Origin: Oceanobacillus iheyensis HTE831
Lineage (GTDB): Bacteria > Bacillota > Bacilli > Bacillales > Amphibacillaceae
Reading direction: 5' to 3'
Assembly: GCF_000011245.1 (NCBI RefSeq)
Contig: NC_004193.1
Coordinates: 3,078,501-3,142,500 of the forward strand
DNA: 64,000 nucleotides
Position 1 is the first letter of the stretch, and every line of letters starts with the position of its first letter. Made by a program: the position numbers and the translations under genes. The notes beneath the pieces were generated by a model that was not told the DNA's origin, searched no databases, and saw only the letters and a program-made list of their open reading frames with translations. Positions 32,237 through 43,602 of the stretch are shown piece after piece.

Positions 32237-33205
32237 TTATGGCTTGATTACGAGATCCGGTTTTTTCTGCAAACTATGAGTTCCATCAATGAAACGAACA
32301 GTTCCACTTCTCGCACGCATTACTAACGTAGAAGTTGTTGCTTTCTTCCCTTTAAACTGAACTCCTTTTAATAACTCTCCATCTGTAACACCAGTGGCTG
32401 CAAAAATAGCATCGTCTCCGCTACAAAAGTCATTCATGTAAAATACTTTATTTAAATCAGTGATACCCATATCATGACATCGTTTAATTTCATCATCATT
32501 CGATGGTACTAACTTCCCTTGAAGTTCTCCACCTAAACATTTTAACGCTGCAGCTGCTAAAACACCCTCTGGTGCACCACCAGATCCTAATAGTATATCC
32601 ACACCTGTATCATCAAAAGCAGTATTGATTGCTGCTGCTACATCTCCATTAGGAATCAATTTAATTCTTGCACCAGAAGCACGAATTTTATCTATAAGTT
32701 TTTGATGACGTGGGCGATCAAGAACTGTAGCTACTACATCTTCAATCGATTTATTTTTTGCCTTTGCTACTGCTTTAAGGTTATCAACTACTGGAGCATT
32801 TATATCAATTTTACCTATCGCATCGGGGCCTACTGCAATTTTTTCCATATACATATCTGGCGCATGCAGTAATGTCCCTCTATCTGCAATAGCAATAACA
32901 GCTAGGGCATTCCACGTTCCTTGAGCAACTATTTCAGTACCTTCTAATGGATCTACGGCAACATCTACTCCTGGACCGTCCCCAGTGCCTAACTTTTCTC
33001 CAATATAAAGCATTGGGGCTTCGTCCATTTCTCCTTCGCCAATTACTACGGTACCTTCCATTGGAATGGTATCAAACACCGTACGCATCGCAGTAGTTGC
33101 AGCGTCATCAGCTTCATCTTTTACTCCTCTACCCATCCAACGAGCAGATTGTAATGCTGCCGCCTCGGTTACACGTACTAGTTCCATTGATAAACTTCTT
33201 TCCAT
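32237..33205 (-). CDS. glpX: Fructose-1,6-bisphosphatase class II GlpX
   Basis: This 322-residue enzyme removes phosphate from fructose 1,6-bisphosphate in gluconeogenesis. The metal and substrate motifs [25 protein letters not shown] and the glycine-rich [14 protein letters not shown] are present. I start at the ATG at 33205 (MERSLSMEL, the family's normal N-terminus), which has AGGGAG nine bases upstream; an ATG three codons earlier lies against that site. It is in a carbon-metabolism group with fbaA and tal. Confidence 0.96.
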   Translation of the reverse strand: MERSLSMELVRVTEAAALQSARWMGRGVKDEADDAATTAMRTVFDTIPMEGTVVIGEGEMDEAPMLYIGEKLGTGDGPGVDVAVDPLEGTEIVAQGTWNALAVIAIADRGTLLHAPDMYMEKIAVGPDAIGKIDINAPVVDNLKAVAKAKNKSIEDVVATVLDRPRHQKLIDKIRASGARIKLIPNGDVAAAINTAFDDTGVDILLGSGGAPEGVLAAAALKCLGGELQGKLVPSNDDEIKRCHDMGITDLNKVFYMNDFCSGDDAIFAATGVTDGELLKGVQFKGKKATTSTLVMRARSGTVRFIDGTHSLQKKPDLVIKP

Positions 33206-33230
33206 TTCAAACATCTCCCTTTCCTTTATT

Positions 33231-33269
33231 AGAGGATGGTCAAAAATTCTACCTTTTTGAACACATCTA
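33231..33269 (-). repeat. Family C hairpin before glpX
   Basis: The minus strand reads TGTTCAAAAAGG, a short middle, then TTTTTGACCA followed by CCTCTAA, 26 bases before the glpX start. Confidence 0.55.
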
Positions 33270-33315
33270 CCTATACTCATCCCATTAAGTAATAGTTAAT
33301 GTGTGAAATGGATAT

Positions 33316-34602
33316 TTACATATTTTGATCTTGCATTATTTCTATATCTGTCATTTCTTCACGCCAAATATTCGCGCCTAATGAAGATAATTTCTCTGTT
33401 AATCTTTCATATCCTCTATCTATATGATCCAGTCCAGTTATTTCAGTAATACCATCAGCTAACAGACCAGCAATAATCAGAGATGCTCCTGCACGAAGAT
33501 CACTTGCTTTTACACGTGCACCTTCTAATTGAACAGGACCGGAAACGATCACCGACCCGCCTTCAACTTTAATTACGGCATTCATCCTACGTAATTCATC
33601 AATATGTTTTAGTCTAGCAGAATAAATTGTATCTGTAATTACACCAGAATGGGTCGCTTGTGTTAGTAAAGAAGTAAATGGTTGTTGTAAATCTGTTGGA
33701 AACCCAGGGTATACTAACGTTTTAATATCCACACTCTTTAGTGGTCGGTTTCGTGCAATATATAATTGTTCATCACTTTCTTCAATGGTTACATCCATTT
33801 CACGAAGTTTTGCAATTAGTGATTCTAAATGCTGTGGAATCACATTATCAATAATTACTTCCTTCCCTTTCGCTGCTGCAGCAATTGCATACGTACCAGC
33901 TTCTATTCGATCAGGAATAATCGTATGACGGCAACCATGTAAAGAAGGAACTCCATCAATACGTATCACGTCGGTACCTACACCTTTAATTTTTGCTCCC
34001 ATATTCGTCAGTAGTGTTGCTACATCGATAATTTCTGGCTCTTTAGCAGCATTCTCAATGGTAGTTCTTCCCTTTGCTTTTACTGCTGCCAACATAATAT
34101 TTATCGTTGCACCAACACTAACAACGTCAAGATAGATACGCGCTCCACGCAATTCGTTTGCTCGCAAGTAAATTGCACCTTGTTCATTAGTAACCTCTGC
34201 ACCCAGCGCTTCAAAACCCTTGATATGTTGATCTATTGGGCGTGGTCCTAAAAAACATCCTCCAGGTAAACCAATTACTGCTTTGTTAAATTTACCAAGC
34301 ATTGCCCCCATAAAATAATAGGATGCACGAAGTTTTTTAACCTTGCCGTTTGGTAAAGGCATTGCCATCATCTTCTCAGGATGAATAGTGATATCTTGTC
34401 CATCTCTAGATACACTACCTCCAATTTCTTCAAGCAAATCCCCTAATGTATCTACATCAGAAATTTCTGGTAATCCTTCAATCGTCACGGCTGAATCCGC
34501 CAATATTGCAGCAGGAAGTAAAGCAACCGCACTGTTCTTGGCTCCACTAATTCGAACTTGGCCAGTTAGATCATGACCACCTTCAATTAATAATTTTTGC
34601 AT
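33316..34602 (-). CDS. murAB: UDP-N-acetylglucosamine 1-carboxyvinyltransferase MurAB (MurZ)
   Basis: This is the second MurA paralogue in the window, 428 residues. The substrate motif [15 protein letters not shown] and catalytic C116 in [18 protein letters not shown] are intact, so it should also be fosfomycin-sensitive. It carries the segments that set MurAB apart from MurAA, and it lies between tal and glpX as in B. subtilis. The ATG at 34602 follows GAGG seven bases upstream. Confidence 0.95.
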   Translation of the reverse strand: MQKLLIEGGHDLTGQVRISGAKNSAVALLPAAILADSAVTIEGLPEISDVDTLGDLLEEIGGSVSRDGQDITIHPEKMMAMPLPNGKVKKLRASYYFMGAMLGKFNKAVIGLPGGCFLGPRPIDQHIKGFEALGAEVTNEQGAIYLRANELRGARIYLDVVSVGATINIMLAAVKAKGRTTIENAAKEPEIIDVATLLTNMGAKIKGVGTDVIRIDGVPSLHGCRHTIIPDRIEAGTYAIAAAAKGKEVIIDNVIPQHLESLIAKLREMDVTIEESDEQLYIARNRPLKSVDIKTLVYPGFPTDLQQPFTSLLTQATHSGVITDTIYSARLKHIDELRRMNAVIKVEGGSVIVSGPVQLEGARVKASDLRAGASLIIAGLLADGITEITGLDHIDRGYERLTEKLSSLGANIWREEMTDIEIMQDQNM

Positions 34603-34620
34603 ATGAAAACCTCATTCCTA

Positions 34621-34646
34621 AAGAGGTGTTCTTTGTTGAACACACT
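34621..34646 (-). repeat. Family C hairpin before murAB
   Basis: GTGTTC and GAACAC pair perfectly around TTTGTT and, on the minus strand, are followed by CTCTTTA, 19 bases before the murAB start. It is the shortest member of the group. Confidence 0.5.
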
Positions 34647-34716
34647 GTATGTTGTTAGTAGGCTTGTTTAACATCATTACATTTGTAGTGTTTCCTAATT
34701 TACCAAATTCATGTAA

Positions 34717-35358
34717 TTATTTTTGGCTATTCCAATCATCTAGGAATTTTTGGATACCTTGATCTGTAAGTGGGTGCTTCACAAGTTGTTCCAATACTTT
34801 GTAAGGAATAGTCGCAATATGTGCACCATTAAGTGCAGCATCGGTTACATGAAGTGGATGGCGTATAGATGCTGCAATAATTTCTGTGGACACACTGTGT
34901 CTATCAAAAATTTCAGCAATGGCAGAAATTAGAGTCATGCCATCTTGTCCAATATCATCTAAACGGCCTAAAAACGGAGATACATATGTCGCACCAGCAC
35001 GTGCTGCAAGTAGCGCTTGATTCGCATTAAAAATAAGTGTTACATTTGTTTTGATATTTAACTCACTAAAAACTTTAACGGCTTTTAAGCCTTCTAATGT
35101 CATTGGAACTTTTACTGTAATGTTAGGAGCAATAGCTGCTAACTCTTTTCCTTCTTCTATCATGCCTTCTGCATCTTCAGAAATAACTTCTGCACTCACA
35201 GAGCCAGATACTTCTTTTGTAATTTCACGTAAACGATCGTGGAAAGAAACTCCTTCTTTAGCCACTAAGCTCGGGTTTGTTGTTACACCTGCTAGTATAC
35301 CTAATGAATTCGCAGCTCGAATATCATCAATATTAGCTGTATCAATAAAAAATTTCAT
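34717..35358 (-). CDS. tal: Transaldolase of the fructose-6-phosphate-aldolase type
   Basis: This 213-residue small transaldolase (MipB/TalC group) has the Schiff-base lysine at K83 in NITVKVPMT, the start [12 protein letters not shown] and the loop [13 protein letters not shown]. It interconverts sugar phosphates in the non-oxidative pentose phosphate pathway. ATG at 35358 with GAGGAGG upstream is chosen over an unsupported extension to 35430. It follows fbaA by 80 bases, as in Bacillus. Confidence 0.95.
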   Translation of the reverse strand: MKFFIDTANIDDIRAANSLGILAGVTTNPSLVAKEGVSFHDRLREITKEVSGSVSAEVISEDAEGMIEEGKELAAIAPNITVKVPMTLEGLKAVKVFSELNIKTNVTLIFNANQALLAARAGATYVSPFLGRLDDIGQDGMTLISAIAEIFDRHSVSTEIIAASIRHPLHVTDAALNGAHIATIPYKVLEQLVKHPLTDQGIQKFLDDWNSQK

Positions 35359-35438
35359 TACAATTCCTCCTCGCTTTTTTGTGAAAACTGTTGGAAAAGC
35401 TGCACCATTGGTACAGCTCTTTGATTTCATTTATGTGA

Positions 35439-36293
35439 TTATGCTTGGTTAGAAGAACCAAATTCACGCATTTTACCTTTTACGGTTTCTTTAATTGCTG
35501 CAGTTCCTGGCCCTAAGTACTTACGAGGGTCATAAAGATTTGGTTTTTCTTCTAATGTCTTTCTTACTGCTCTTGTTTGAGCTAATTGATTTTCAGTATT
35601 TACATTAATTTTAGCAGTTCCTAAAGAGATAGCTTTTTGAATATCCTTTGTTGGAATTCCTGTACCACCATGAAGTACTAAAGGTACATTAACTGCGTTT
35701 AAAATTTCTTCCATTTCTTTAAATCCTAGATTTGGTTCTCCTTGATATTCTCCATGAACGGAACCTAGTGCTGGAGCTAAGCAATCTATTTCAGCTTCTT
35801 TAACAAGACGTTGACACTCTTCTAAATCAGCATACATAATTCCGCCGATTACTCCATCTTCTTCCCCACCAACAGTTCCAACTTCTGCCTCAACAGATAC
35901 ACCGTGGATTTGCGCTAATTCAACAACTTTTCCTGTAACGGCGATATTTTCTTCGATTGGAGAATGAGATCCATCTATCATAACAGAAGTAAAACCAGCA
36001 TGGATTGCTTCTGCACATTTTTGGAAGCTAGATCCATGATCTAAATGAATCGCAACCGGTACAGTTGTACCATAAGAATCCATTAATGATTTCACCATAG
36101 CAACGACTACGTTGAAACCACCCATATATTTTCCAGCTCCTTCAGAAACACCAAGAATAACTGGTGACTTCTCTTCTTCCGCAGCTTGAAGAATAGCTTG
36201 TACATACTCTAGATTGTTTATATTAAACTGACCTACCGCATAGCCATTCTCTTTACCTTTTTCGAGCATTTCCTTCATTGATACTAAAGGCAT
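35439..36293 (-). CDS. fbaA: Fructose-1,6-bisphosphate aldolase class II FbaA
   Basis: This 284-residue zinc aldolase cleaves fructose 1,6-bisphosphate in glycolysis. Visible features are the zinc and catalytic region [15 protein letters not shown], the later ligand segment [11 protein letters not shown] and the phosphate-binding [13 protein letters not shown] at 36293 has AAGGAGG eight bases upstream. The gene is placed after spo0F, a conserved Bacillus arrangement. Confidence 0.97.
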   Translation of the reverse strand: MPLVSMKEMLEKGKENGYAVGQFNINNLEYVQAILQAAEEEKSPVILGVSEGAGKYMGGFNVVVAMVKSLMDSYGTTVPVAIHLDHGSSFQKCAEAIHAGFTSVMIDGSHSPIEENIAVTGKVVELAQIHGVSVEAEVGTVGGEEDGVIGGIMYADLEECQRLVKEAEIDCLAPALGSVHGEYQGEPNLGFKEMEEILNAVNVPLVLHGGTGIPTKDIQKAISLGTAKINVNTENQLAQTRAVRKTLEEKPNLYDPRKYLGPGTAAIKETVKGKMREFGSSNQA

Positions 36294-36408
36294 GAAAAGT
36301 TCCTCCTTATATTTACATAGCAATAAAAAACAATATCATTTTTATTACATTATTAAGAATACCAACTACCAGTCTCTGGTGCAACAAGTTAGATTCATTC
36401 TATCTGTA

Positions 36409-36768
36409 TTAATCTTCTAATATACCTTCTACATCGGAGCACAAATCATTTAAATTAAACGGTTTTGATATCAATTTTTCAACTTTATATTCTGCTATTT
36501 CTTCTTGAATACTTTCGGCCATTCCACTCATAACAACAATCTTTGTATTGTATTTGGAAGAGTCCATTTGCTTAATTACCTCCTTACCATCCAACACAGG
36601 AAGCTTATAATCTAAAATCACTAAATCATATAATTTTTCACCTAGCTTATCGATTGCATCTTTTCCAGTTTCTGCAAGGGTTACTGTATACCCTTTATTT
36701 GATAGCACTTCACTTAATAACAATCTGATACCTGGTTGATCATCTACTACTAAAATTGAATTCCCCAT
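36409..36768 (-). CDS. spo0F: Sporulation phosphorelay response regulator Spo0F
   Basis: This 119-residue single receiver domain passes phosphate from sensor kinases to Spo0B. The acidic pocket is D9-D10 (VVDDQPGIR), the phosphorylated aspartate is D53 (VILDYKLPVLDG), the switch residue is S81 (VVMSGMAES, Ser where many have Thr), and the lysine is K102 (ISKPFN). There is no output domain, as expected. A sigma-H type promoter with a 0A-like box precedes it, matching known control of this gene. Confidence 0.95.
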   Translation of the reverse strand: MGNSILVVDDQPGIRLLLSEVLSNKGYTVTLAETGKDAIDKLGEKLYDLVILDYKLPVLDGKEVIKQMDSSKYNTKIVVMSGMAESIQEEIAEYKVEKLISKPFNLNDLCSDVEGILED

Positions 36769-36808
36769 AACTTTTCTCCCCCTGTGTTTTATTTCTTGTA
36801 GTAATAAA

Positions 36809-36836
36809 ATTCGATGACTACAAAAAATAATCCTGC
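36809..36836 (-). promoter_or_regulatory. Sigma-H promoter of spo0F
   Basis: The minus strand has -35 GCAGGATTA (36828-36836), a 12-base spacer, and -10 ATCGAAT (36809-36815). It fits the sigma-H pattern RnAGGAwWW, 11-12 bases, RnnGAAT at every defined position. Transcription would start about 35 bases before spo0F. Confidence 0.8.
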
Positions 36837-36850
36837 TAAATAAAAAAAGA

Positions 36851-36862
36851 GTTTTCTACAAA
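36851..36862 (-). promoter_or_regulatory. Spo0A-like (0A) box upstream of spo0F
   Basis: TTTGTAGAAAAC on the minus strand differs from the 0A consensus TTTGTCGAAAA at one position. It lies about 50-60 bases before the expected start site, a place suited to activation by Spo0A-P. Confidence 0.6.
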
Positions 36863-37003
36863 CCCCTATTACTAAAAATGGTAATAACTTATTCTAATTT
36901 TACCAATTTAAAATGGAAAATAATAGTAACTGTTAGTAATCGTCTGCTTTAAAAACATCTAATATAGTGATACACTGCACATAAATTTGTTAATTCTCTA
37001 TAC

Positions 37004-37040
37004 AAAAAACTGCTCAAACAATAAAAATTTGAGCAGTTTT
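37004..37040 (-). terminator. Terminator after pyrG
   Basis: AAACTGCTCAAA and TTTGAGCAGTTT pair perfectly over 12 bp; the minus strand continues with TTTTTTG. It starts 13 bases after the pyrG stop. Confidence 0.9.
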
Positions 37041-37052
37041 ATGATAAAATTA

Positions 37053-38681
<1,629 letters not shown>

Positions 38682-38731
38682 CTATGATATTTTATTATTC
38701 CTAGTATGGCTAAAGGGGAAAATAAAATAAG

Positions 38732-38767
38732 AAAAGCGTTCCCCCATTTAACTGGGAAAACGCTTTG
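38732..38767 (-). promoter_or_regulatory. pyrG leader attenuator hairpin
   Basis: On the minus strand AAAGCGTTTTCCC pairs with GGGGGAACGCTTT around an 8-base loop and is followed by TCTTATTTTATTTTCC. The first arm contains UUUUCCC, which could pair with an added run of G residues at the transcript 5' end and so block the terminator. It may also end rpoE transcripts. Confidence 0.8.
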
Positions 38768-38781
38768 TATTTCGATTCAAA

Positions 38782-38823
38782 GAGCCCAATAAAGATTGTA
38801 CTCATTGTCTTGTAAAATGTCAA
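38782..38823 (-). promoter_or_regulatory. pyrG promoter with GGGCTC initiation region
   Basis: Minus-strand -35 TTGACA (38818-38823), 17 bases, -10 TACAAT (38795-38800), then seven bases to GGGCTC (38787-38782). A start at GGGC is the hallmark of CTP-sensitive reiterative initiation at pyrG. The -35 begins just seven bases past the rpoE stop. Confidence 0.85.
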
Positions 38824-38829
38824 GACTTC

Positions 38830-39357
38830 TTAACGAGTATTGTCATCATCGTTTTCATCTTCTACATCTTCATCCGCTTCAAGCTCATCGACTTCATCTT
38901 CAAGATCCTCTAAATCTTCATCTAAATCATCTTCAAAATCGTCATCATCTAAATCATCACCTAGATCGCTAACAATATCATCGATTTCATCATCTGTTAC
39001 ATCCAGGTCATCATCCACGTCATCAATGACTTCTGCTTTCTTCTTTTTCTTCTTCGTTTTTTTCTTCGGTTCTTCCGTAATTTCTTCCTCTGCTTGTTCT
39101 ACCGGATACCATCGTTTCAATCCCCACATACCAGAACCTAATGTAAGAAAACGACCATCCACATTCATATCCGTATAGAATTGTGCCATCATATTTTGTT
39201 TTTGCTCATCGGTAAAATCTTTCAACTCAGCAATCTTATTGAATATTACCTTATAATTCATTGCTTTGTTTTCTTCTTTAAGAATTTTTACTCCTAGCTC
39301 AATCATGGATAAATGGTCAATCTCATCATGGGTTAATTGTTGCAAACTCACGTTCAT
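38830..39357 (-). CDS. rpoE: RNA polymerase delta subunit RpoE
   Basis: This 175-residue Gram-positive-specific subunit has a folded N-terminal half (DHLSMIELGVKILKEENK, MNVDGRFLTLGSGMWGLKRWYP), a lysine cluster (KKKTKKKKKKAE), and a disordered tail of about 70 residues made almost only of Asp and Glu. Delta displaces RNA and speeds polymerase recycling. The ATG at 39357 has AAGGGAG close upstream; a GTG two codons later is an alternative. The plus-strand serine-rich frame opposite is only the complement of the acidic tail. Confidence 0.95.
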   Translation of the reverse strand: MNVSLQQLTHDEIDHLSMIELGVKILKEENKAMNYKVIFNKIAELKDFTDEQKQNMMAQFYTDMNVDGRFLTLGSGMWGLKRWYPVEQAEEEITEEPKKKTKKKKKKAEVIDDVDDDLDVTDDEIDDIVSDLGDDLDDDDFEDDLDEDLEDLEDEVDELEADEDVEDENDDDNTR

Positions 39358-39668
39358 GCACTCCCTTAGCAAATATAATCAAGGCAAATCTTACTGCCTA
39401 TGTACCTTTTGTATATCCAGTTCATAGTTGAACTATTACTACCTGAATCAATTCCATAATTACATTAATAACTATGTTTATGAAATTAACTCATCTACAA
39501 TAACATAAAACTTTATTCTGCGGACATCTACCTTGCTCATAATTAATCATTAAATAAATGTCCGTTCACTCTTGTCTATTATGCAAGACAATTGCAGATG
39601 ATTACAACTTGATAAACATATTTTACATTATAAACAAAGATAGATGCAATATTCCACATATAAGACAT
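39358..39668. other. rpoE upstream gap, no gene
   Basis: This AT-rich stretch should contain the rpoE promoter. TTGATT at a fair distance from CTATGA and TATATT near the ribosome site were seen, but no pair is convincing. No reading frame or repeat was recognised. Confidence 0.4.
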
Positions 39669-39700
39669 AAAAAGTTGAGAAATTTAATTCTCAACTTTTT
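39669..39700 (-). terminator. Terminator of the mmg/acdA/tetR operon
   Basis: AAAAAGTTGAGAA and TTCTCAACTTTTT pair perfectly over 13 bp around a 6-base loop. It lies 69 bases after the tetR stop. Confidence 0.85.
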
Positions 39701-39769
39701 ACTTCCATAATCCACATATTTCGACCTTTCGTCAACATGCCATTTACCACATGGATAATTATCACGATT

Positions 39770-40378
39770 TTATTTAGTGAGTTGCTGTAAATGTTTCATT
39801 TGTAAATCAATGTATTCTTCAAGTGTAAATTCTTTTTGGATGATCCAACGCCGGAATCCCCACATATGACCTCCAACAACAATATTATTGGCAATAAGAC
39901 ATATTTCTTTATCTTGTTTATTTCTTTCTAGACAGGTTGATAATAATTTTATCATTATATCAACCACGGCTCTTTCTTGCTGCAAAACAAAGTCTCTTGT
40001 TTCCTTTTTAAGTGATTTAGTCTCCTGATACAACATTAATATTTCATCTTGCATATCATCCATAAGGTAGAAAAAAGATCGAACGGCCATACGCATACTT
40101 TCTATCGAAGGATTTTCTACTTCCATAGAATCTGCTATTCGATCTCTTACTTGATCATGAATCGACTCACATACTAAAAATAAAACATCTTCTTTTGTCC
40201 GTATATATTCATATAATGTACCGATACTAAAACCTGATTCCTTCGCTATTTCTCTAGTCGTTGTGCGATGGAAACCTTTTTCTTGGAACAAGCGCATGGC
40301 ACCTTTAATTATTTGATTACGTCGCTTACTAACAAGTTGCTGATCCTTGACCGATGAAAGAATTCGATCTTCTGCCAT
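39770..40378 (-). CDS. TetR-family regulator of the beta-oxidation operon
   Basis: This 202-residue protein has an N-terminal helix-turn-helix (GAMRLFQEKGFHRTTTREIAKESGFSIGTLYEYIRTKEDV is the usual TetR layout; key parts are FHRTTTREIAKESGFS and GTLYEYI) and a helical ligand-binding domain. It is the last gene after mmgA-mmgB-mmgC-acdA, so it probably senses acyl-CoA and represses the operon, including itself. It is not the same protein as B. subtilis FadR by sequence. Two different palindromes upstream of this operon and of fadF are candidate operators. The effector is inferred from context. Confidence 0.88.
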   Translation of the reverse strand: MAEDRILSSVKDQQLVSKRRNQIIKGAMRLFQEKGFHRTTTREIAKESGFSIGTLYEYIRTKEDVLFLVCESIHDQVRDRIADSMEVENPSIESMRMAVRSFFYLMDDMQDEILMLYQETKSLKKETRDFVLQQERAVVDIMIKLLSTCLERNKQDKEICLIANNIVVGGHMWGFRRWIIQKEFTLEEYIDLQMKHLQQLTK

Positions 40379-40416
40379 TTTTATGAGGTCCTCCTTTCCT
40401 TACTTTAATTCTGTCA

Positions 40417-41556
40417 TTATTTAGTTACCATTCTACCGATCACCAGCCGTTGTACCTCATTTGTTCCTTCATAAATTTGCGTGATTTTAGCATCGCGCAT
40501 ATATCTTTCTACTGGATAATCTTTGGTATATCCATAGCCACCAAATACTTGAACTGCTTCTACAGTACTTTTCATTGCCACATCTCCAGCAAATAACTTC
40601 GACATGGCAGAAGCTTTACCATACGGTAAACCAGCTGATTCCAGCCAAGCTGCTTGATAAGTTAATAGACGGGCTGCCTCTATCTCTGTTGCCATATCTG
40701 CTAGTTTAAAAGAGATTCCTTGATTTTCAGCAATCGGCTTACCAAATTGCTGGCGTTCTTTGGCATAATCCGAAGCAGCATCCAATGCGCCTTGCGCAAT
40801 ACCTACAGCTTGTGCAGCAATGCCATTTCTTCCTCCATCTAATGTAGTCATGGCAATTTTAAATCCTTCTCCTTCATTACCAAGTAAGTTCGATTTAGGA
40901 ATTCGACAGTTTTCAAAAATTAATTCGGTGGTCGGTGATGAACGAATGCCGAGCTTTTTCTCCTTTTTCCCAAACCTGAATCCTTCTGTACCTTTTTCAA
41001 TAATAAATGCACTAATTCCTTTATGATTTGCATCCGTGTCAGTTTTCGCAAATACAATATAAATATCAGCTACGCCACCATTGGTAATCCATACCTTATT
41101 CCCATTAATGACAAAATCTTCACCGTCTCTTCTTGCTGTGGTTTTCATGGATACAACGTCACTTCCAGCTCCTGGCTCAGATAAAGCATAGGCCCCTAAT
41201 GCTTCACCTGTGGCTAATCGTTGCAAGAAATTTTTCTTTTGATCTTCTGTTCCATATTTAAATATCGGCCAGCTTGCTAAAGATAAATGAGCTGACAATG
41301 TTACTCCTGTAGATGCACATACACGAGAAAGTTCTTCTACCGCAATAACGTAGCTCAAATAATCCGAACCAATCCCACCATATTCTTCTGGCCACGGGAT
41401 ACCGGTTAAACCTAACTGTGCCATTTGATCAAAGATAGAACGGTCAAAGCGTTCTTCCTCATCACGCTCAGATGCTGTAGGTGCAACTTCTTTTTCCGCA
41501 AAATCGCGGACCATTTTACGCAGCATTTCTTGTTCTTCTGTTAATTGAAAATTCAT
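40417..41556 (-). CDS. acdA: Acyl-CoA dehydrogenase AcdA
   Basis: This 379-residue FAD enzyme performs the first oxidation of fatty acyl-CoA and is very similar to B. subtilis AcdA. The flavin and substrate motifs [12 protein letters not shown] and [12 protein letters not shown] are present, and the catalytic glutamate is in [10 protein letters not shown]. Its ATG overlaps the mmgC stop by one base (TAATG). Electrons should pass to an electron carrier and possibly to FadF, encoded upstream. Confidence 0.95.
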   Translation of the reverse strand: MNFQLTEEQEMLRKMVRDFAEKEVAPTASERDEEERFDRSIFDQMAQLGLTGIPWPEEYGGIGSDYLSYVIAVEELSRVCASTGVTLSAHLSLASWPIFKYGTEDQKKNFLQRLATGEALGAYALSEPGAGSDVVSMKTTARRDGEDFVINGNKVWITNGGVADIYIVFAKTDTDANHKGISAFIIEKGTEGFRFGKKEKKLGIRSSPTTELIFENCRIPKSNLLGNEGEGFKIAMTTLDGGRNGIAAQAVGIAQGALDAASDYAKERQQFGKPIAENQGISFKLADMATEIEAARLLTYQAAWLESAGLPYGKASAMSKLFAGDVAMKSTVEAVQVFGGYGYTKDYPVERYMRDAKITQIYEGTNEVQRLVIGRMVTK

Positions 41557-42710
41557 TAACCATGCATCCCTTCATCATTTAGTAGATGTTTTGCAATTAC
41601 AATATGCTGAATTTCATTGGTACCTTCGTATATTTCTGTAACTTTTGCATCCCGGAATAATCTTTCTACAGGATACTCCTTTGTATAACCGTATCCGCCA
41701 AATACTTGAACTGCTTCTATTGCATTATTCATTGCTGTTTTTGTTGCCATCATTTTTGCCATTGATGCTTCTTTACCACATTGCTTTCCCGCTTCAATCA
41801 ATGCAGCAGCCTGATATGTTAATAGCTTCGCAGACTCTACATTCGTTGCCATCTCGGCCAATTTAAAAGATATCCCCTGGTTCGCTGCGATGGGCTTCCC
41901 AAACTGTTCTCTCTCTTTTGCATAAGTAACTGCATAATTTAATGCTGCTTCTGCTATTCCAAGTCCTTGAGCAGCAATACCAATACGACCTATATTGAGA
42001 TTTGCCATTGCAATCTTAAATCCCTTGCCTCTTTCGCCTAGTAGGTTTTCTTTCGGAATTCGACAGTTTTCAAAGATAATTTCCACTGTATTCGATCCAT
42101 GCAATCCCATTTTCTTTTCTTTTTTTCCAATAATAAAACCAGGAGCGTCTTTTTCGACGATAAATGCACTGATGTCTTTTGGCGAATCACCGGTTCGAGC
42201 AAATGTAATATACGTATCTGCTTCTCCTCCATTGGTAATAAAAACCTTTGATCCATTCAAAACATACATATCATCTATTAATTTAGCAGTGGTTTTCATA
42301 CTACTTGCATCCGACCCTGATCCTGATTCAGTTAAAGCAAAAGCACCTAAATACTCTCCTTTTGCTAATTTAGGTATAAACCTTTGTTTTTGATCTTCTG
42401 TACCAAAATACAAAATCGGATTTGTTCCAACCGATGTATGTACCGATAGGATTACCCCTAAGGTAGCACTAAACTTAGATATTTCATGGATGACTTGAAT
42501 ATATGAGGTATAACTCATCCCACTCCCTCCATATGCCTCTGGAATAGGAATTCCCATTAATCCAAGCTCCCCCATTTTTTGGATTAATTCTTTCGGAAAA
42601 CGATCTTCTGATTCCATTCGCTCTACTTCTGGAATCACTTCTTGTGTTGCAAAATCACGCACCATTTTTTGTAACATTTTTTGTTCATCAGATAGCATTA
42701 ACATCGACAT
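41556..42710 (-). CDS. mmgC: Acyl-CoA dehydrogenase, MmgC-like
   Basis: This 384-residue paralogue of AcdA is closest to B. subtilis MmgC, for example in [19 protein letters not shown]. The motifs [15 protein letters not shown] and [14 protein letters not shown] and the glutamate in [10 protein letters not shown] are intact. I use the ATG at 42710, six bases after GAGAGGTG; a GTG at 42719 falls inside that site. Two adjacent dehydrogenases suggest different chain-length preferences. Confidence 0.93.
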   Translation of the reverse strand: MSMLMLSDEQKMLQKMVRDFATQEVIPEVERMESEDRFPKELIQKMGELGLMGIPIPEAYGGSGMSYTSYIQVIHEISKFSATLGVILSVHTSVGTNPILYFGTEDQKQRFIPKLAKGEYLGAFALTESGSGSDASSMKTTAKLIDDMYVLNGSKVFITNGGEADTYITFARTGDSPKDISAFIVEKDAPGFIIGKKEKKMGLHGSNTVEIIFENCRIPKENLLGERGKGFKIAMANLNIGRIGIAAQGLGIAEAALNYAVTYAKEREQFGKPIAANQGISFKLAEMATNVESAKLLTYQAAALIEAGKQCGKEASMAKMMATKTAMNNAIEAVQVFGGYGYTKEYPVERLFRDAKVTEIYEGTNEIQHIVIAKHLLNDEGMHG

Positions 42711-42735
42711 GACAGACACCTCTCTCTAGTGAGTA

Positions 42736-43587
42736 TTAATCATATGTGTAAAAACCCCGACCTACTTTCTTACCTAGACGACCTGCTTTAACATACTGCC
42801 TTAATAATGGACACGGGCGGTATTTACTATCTCCAAATCCTTCATGTAATACCTCCATAATATATAGACATGTATCCAATCCAATAAAATCAGCAAGTTG
42901 TAAAGGTCCCATCGGGTGGTTCATGCCTAGCTTCATTACTTGATCTACATCTTGCGGAGAAGCCACACCTTCAAATACGGTGTAAACGGCTTCATTTATC
43001 ATCGGCATCAAGACACGATTGGCTACAAATCCCGGAAAATCTCGTACCTCAACAGTTGATTTACCTAATGATTCTGACATTTCATGAACAAATTGATACG
43101 TTTCATCACTTGTTTCTAAGCCACGAATAATTTCCACTAGTTTCATGATCGGTACTGGGTTCATAAAGTGCATGCCGATAACTTGTTGTGGTCGATTTGT
43201 TACTGCTGCTACTTCTGTAATTGGTAATGATGATGTATTGGAGGCTAATATAGCATGACTAGGTGCATATTTATCTAACTCTTGGAAAACAGACATCTTC
43301 ACGTTCATATTTTCGACTACAGCTTCTATCGCCATATCACAATTTCCTACTTCTTTGATTTCGTTAGCTAACGTAATCCGGTTTAATGCTTGGTTTTTTT
43401 CTGTTTCAGAGATCTTATCTTTGGTTACATCTTTTTCTAGTATTTTTTCAATTTGCGCATATCCTCGTTGCTGTGCTTCTTTACTTTCATCAAATAGGTA
43501 AACTTGGTAACCCGAACGAGCACAAACAAGCGCAATACCTGCGCCCATTTGTCCTGCTCCGACCACCATAACATTTTGGATATTCAT
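42736..43587 (-). CDS. mmgB: 3-hydroxyacyl-CoA dehydrogenase (3-hydroxybutyryl-CoA type), MmgB-like
   Basis: This 283-residue NAD-dependent enzyme has the dinucleotide-binding VVGAGQMGAGIALVCA at the N-terminus, the catalytic histidine segment VIGMHFMNPVPIMKLVE, and the C-terminal family signature LQLADFIGLDTCLYIME. It oxidises 3-hydroxyacyl-CoA in beta-oxidation, or works in reverse for butyryl-CoA synthesis. It lies 15 bases after mmgA and 25 before mmgC. Confidence 0.95.
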   Translation of the reverse strand: MNIQNVMVVGAGQMGAGIALVCARSGYQVYLFDESKEAQQRGYAQIEKILEKDVTKDKISETEKNQALNRITLANEIKEVGNCDMAIEAVVENMNVKMSVFQELDKYAPSHAILASNTSSLPITEVAAVTNRPQQVIGMHFMNPVPIMKLVEIIRGLETSDETYQFVHEMSESLGKSTVEVRDFPGFVANRVLMPMINEAVYTVFEGVASPQDVDQVMKLGMNHPMGPLQLADFIGLDTCLYIMEVLHEGFGDSKYRPCPLLRQYVKAGRLGKKVGRGFYTYD

Positions 43588-43602
43588 AGTTATCCCTCCT
43601 CG

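Noticed and set aside
33205..33280. Longer GlpX start
   Set aside because: The extra N-terminal residues come from a family C hairpin in the leader and do not match GlpX proteins.
38840..39178. Plus-strand 112-codon serine-rich frame
   Set aside because: It is the complement of the Asp/Glu-rich tail of rpoE; codon-level mirror, no ribosome site, no family.
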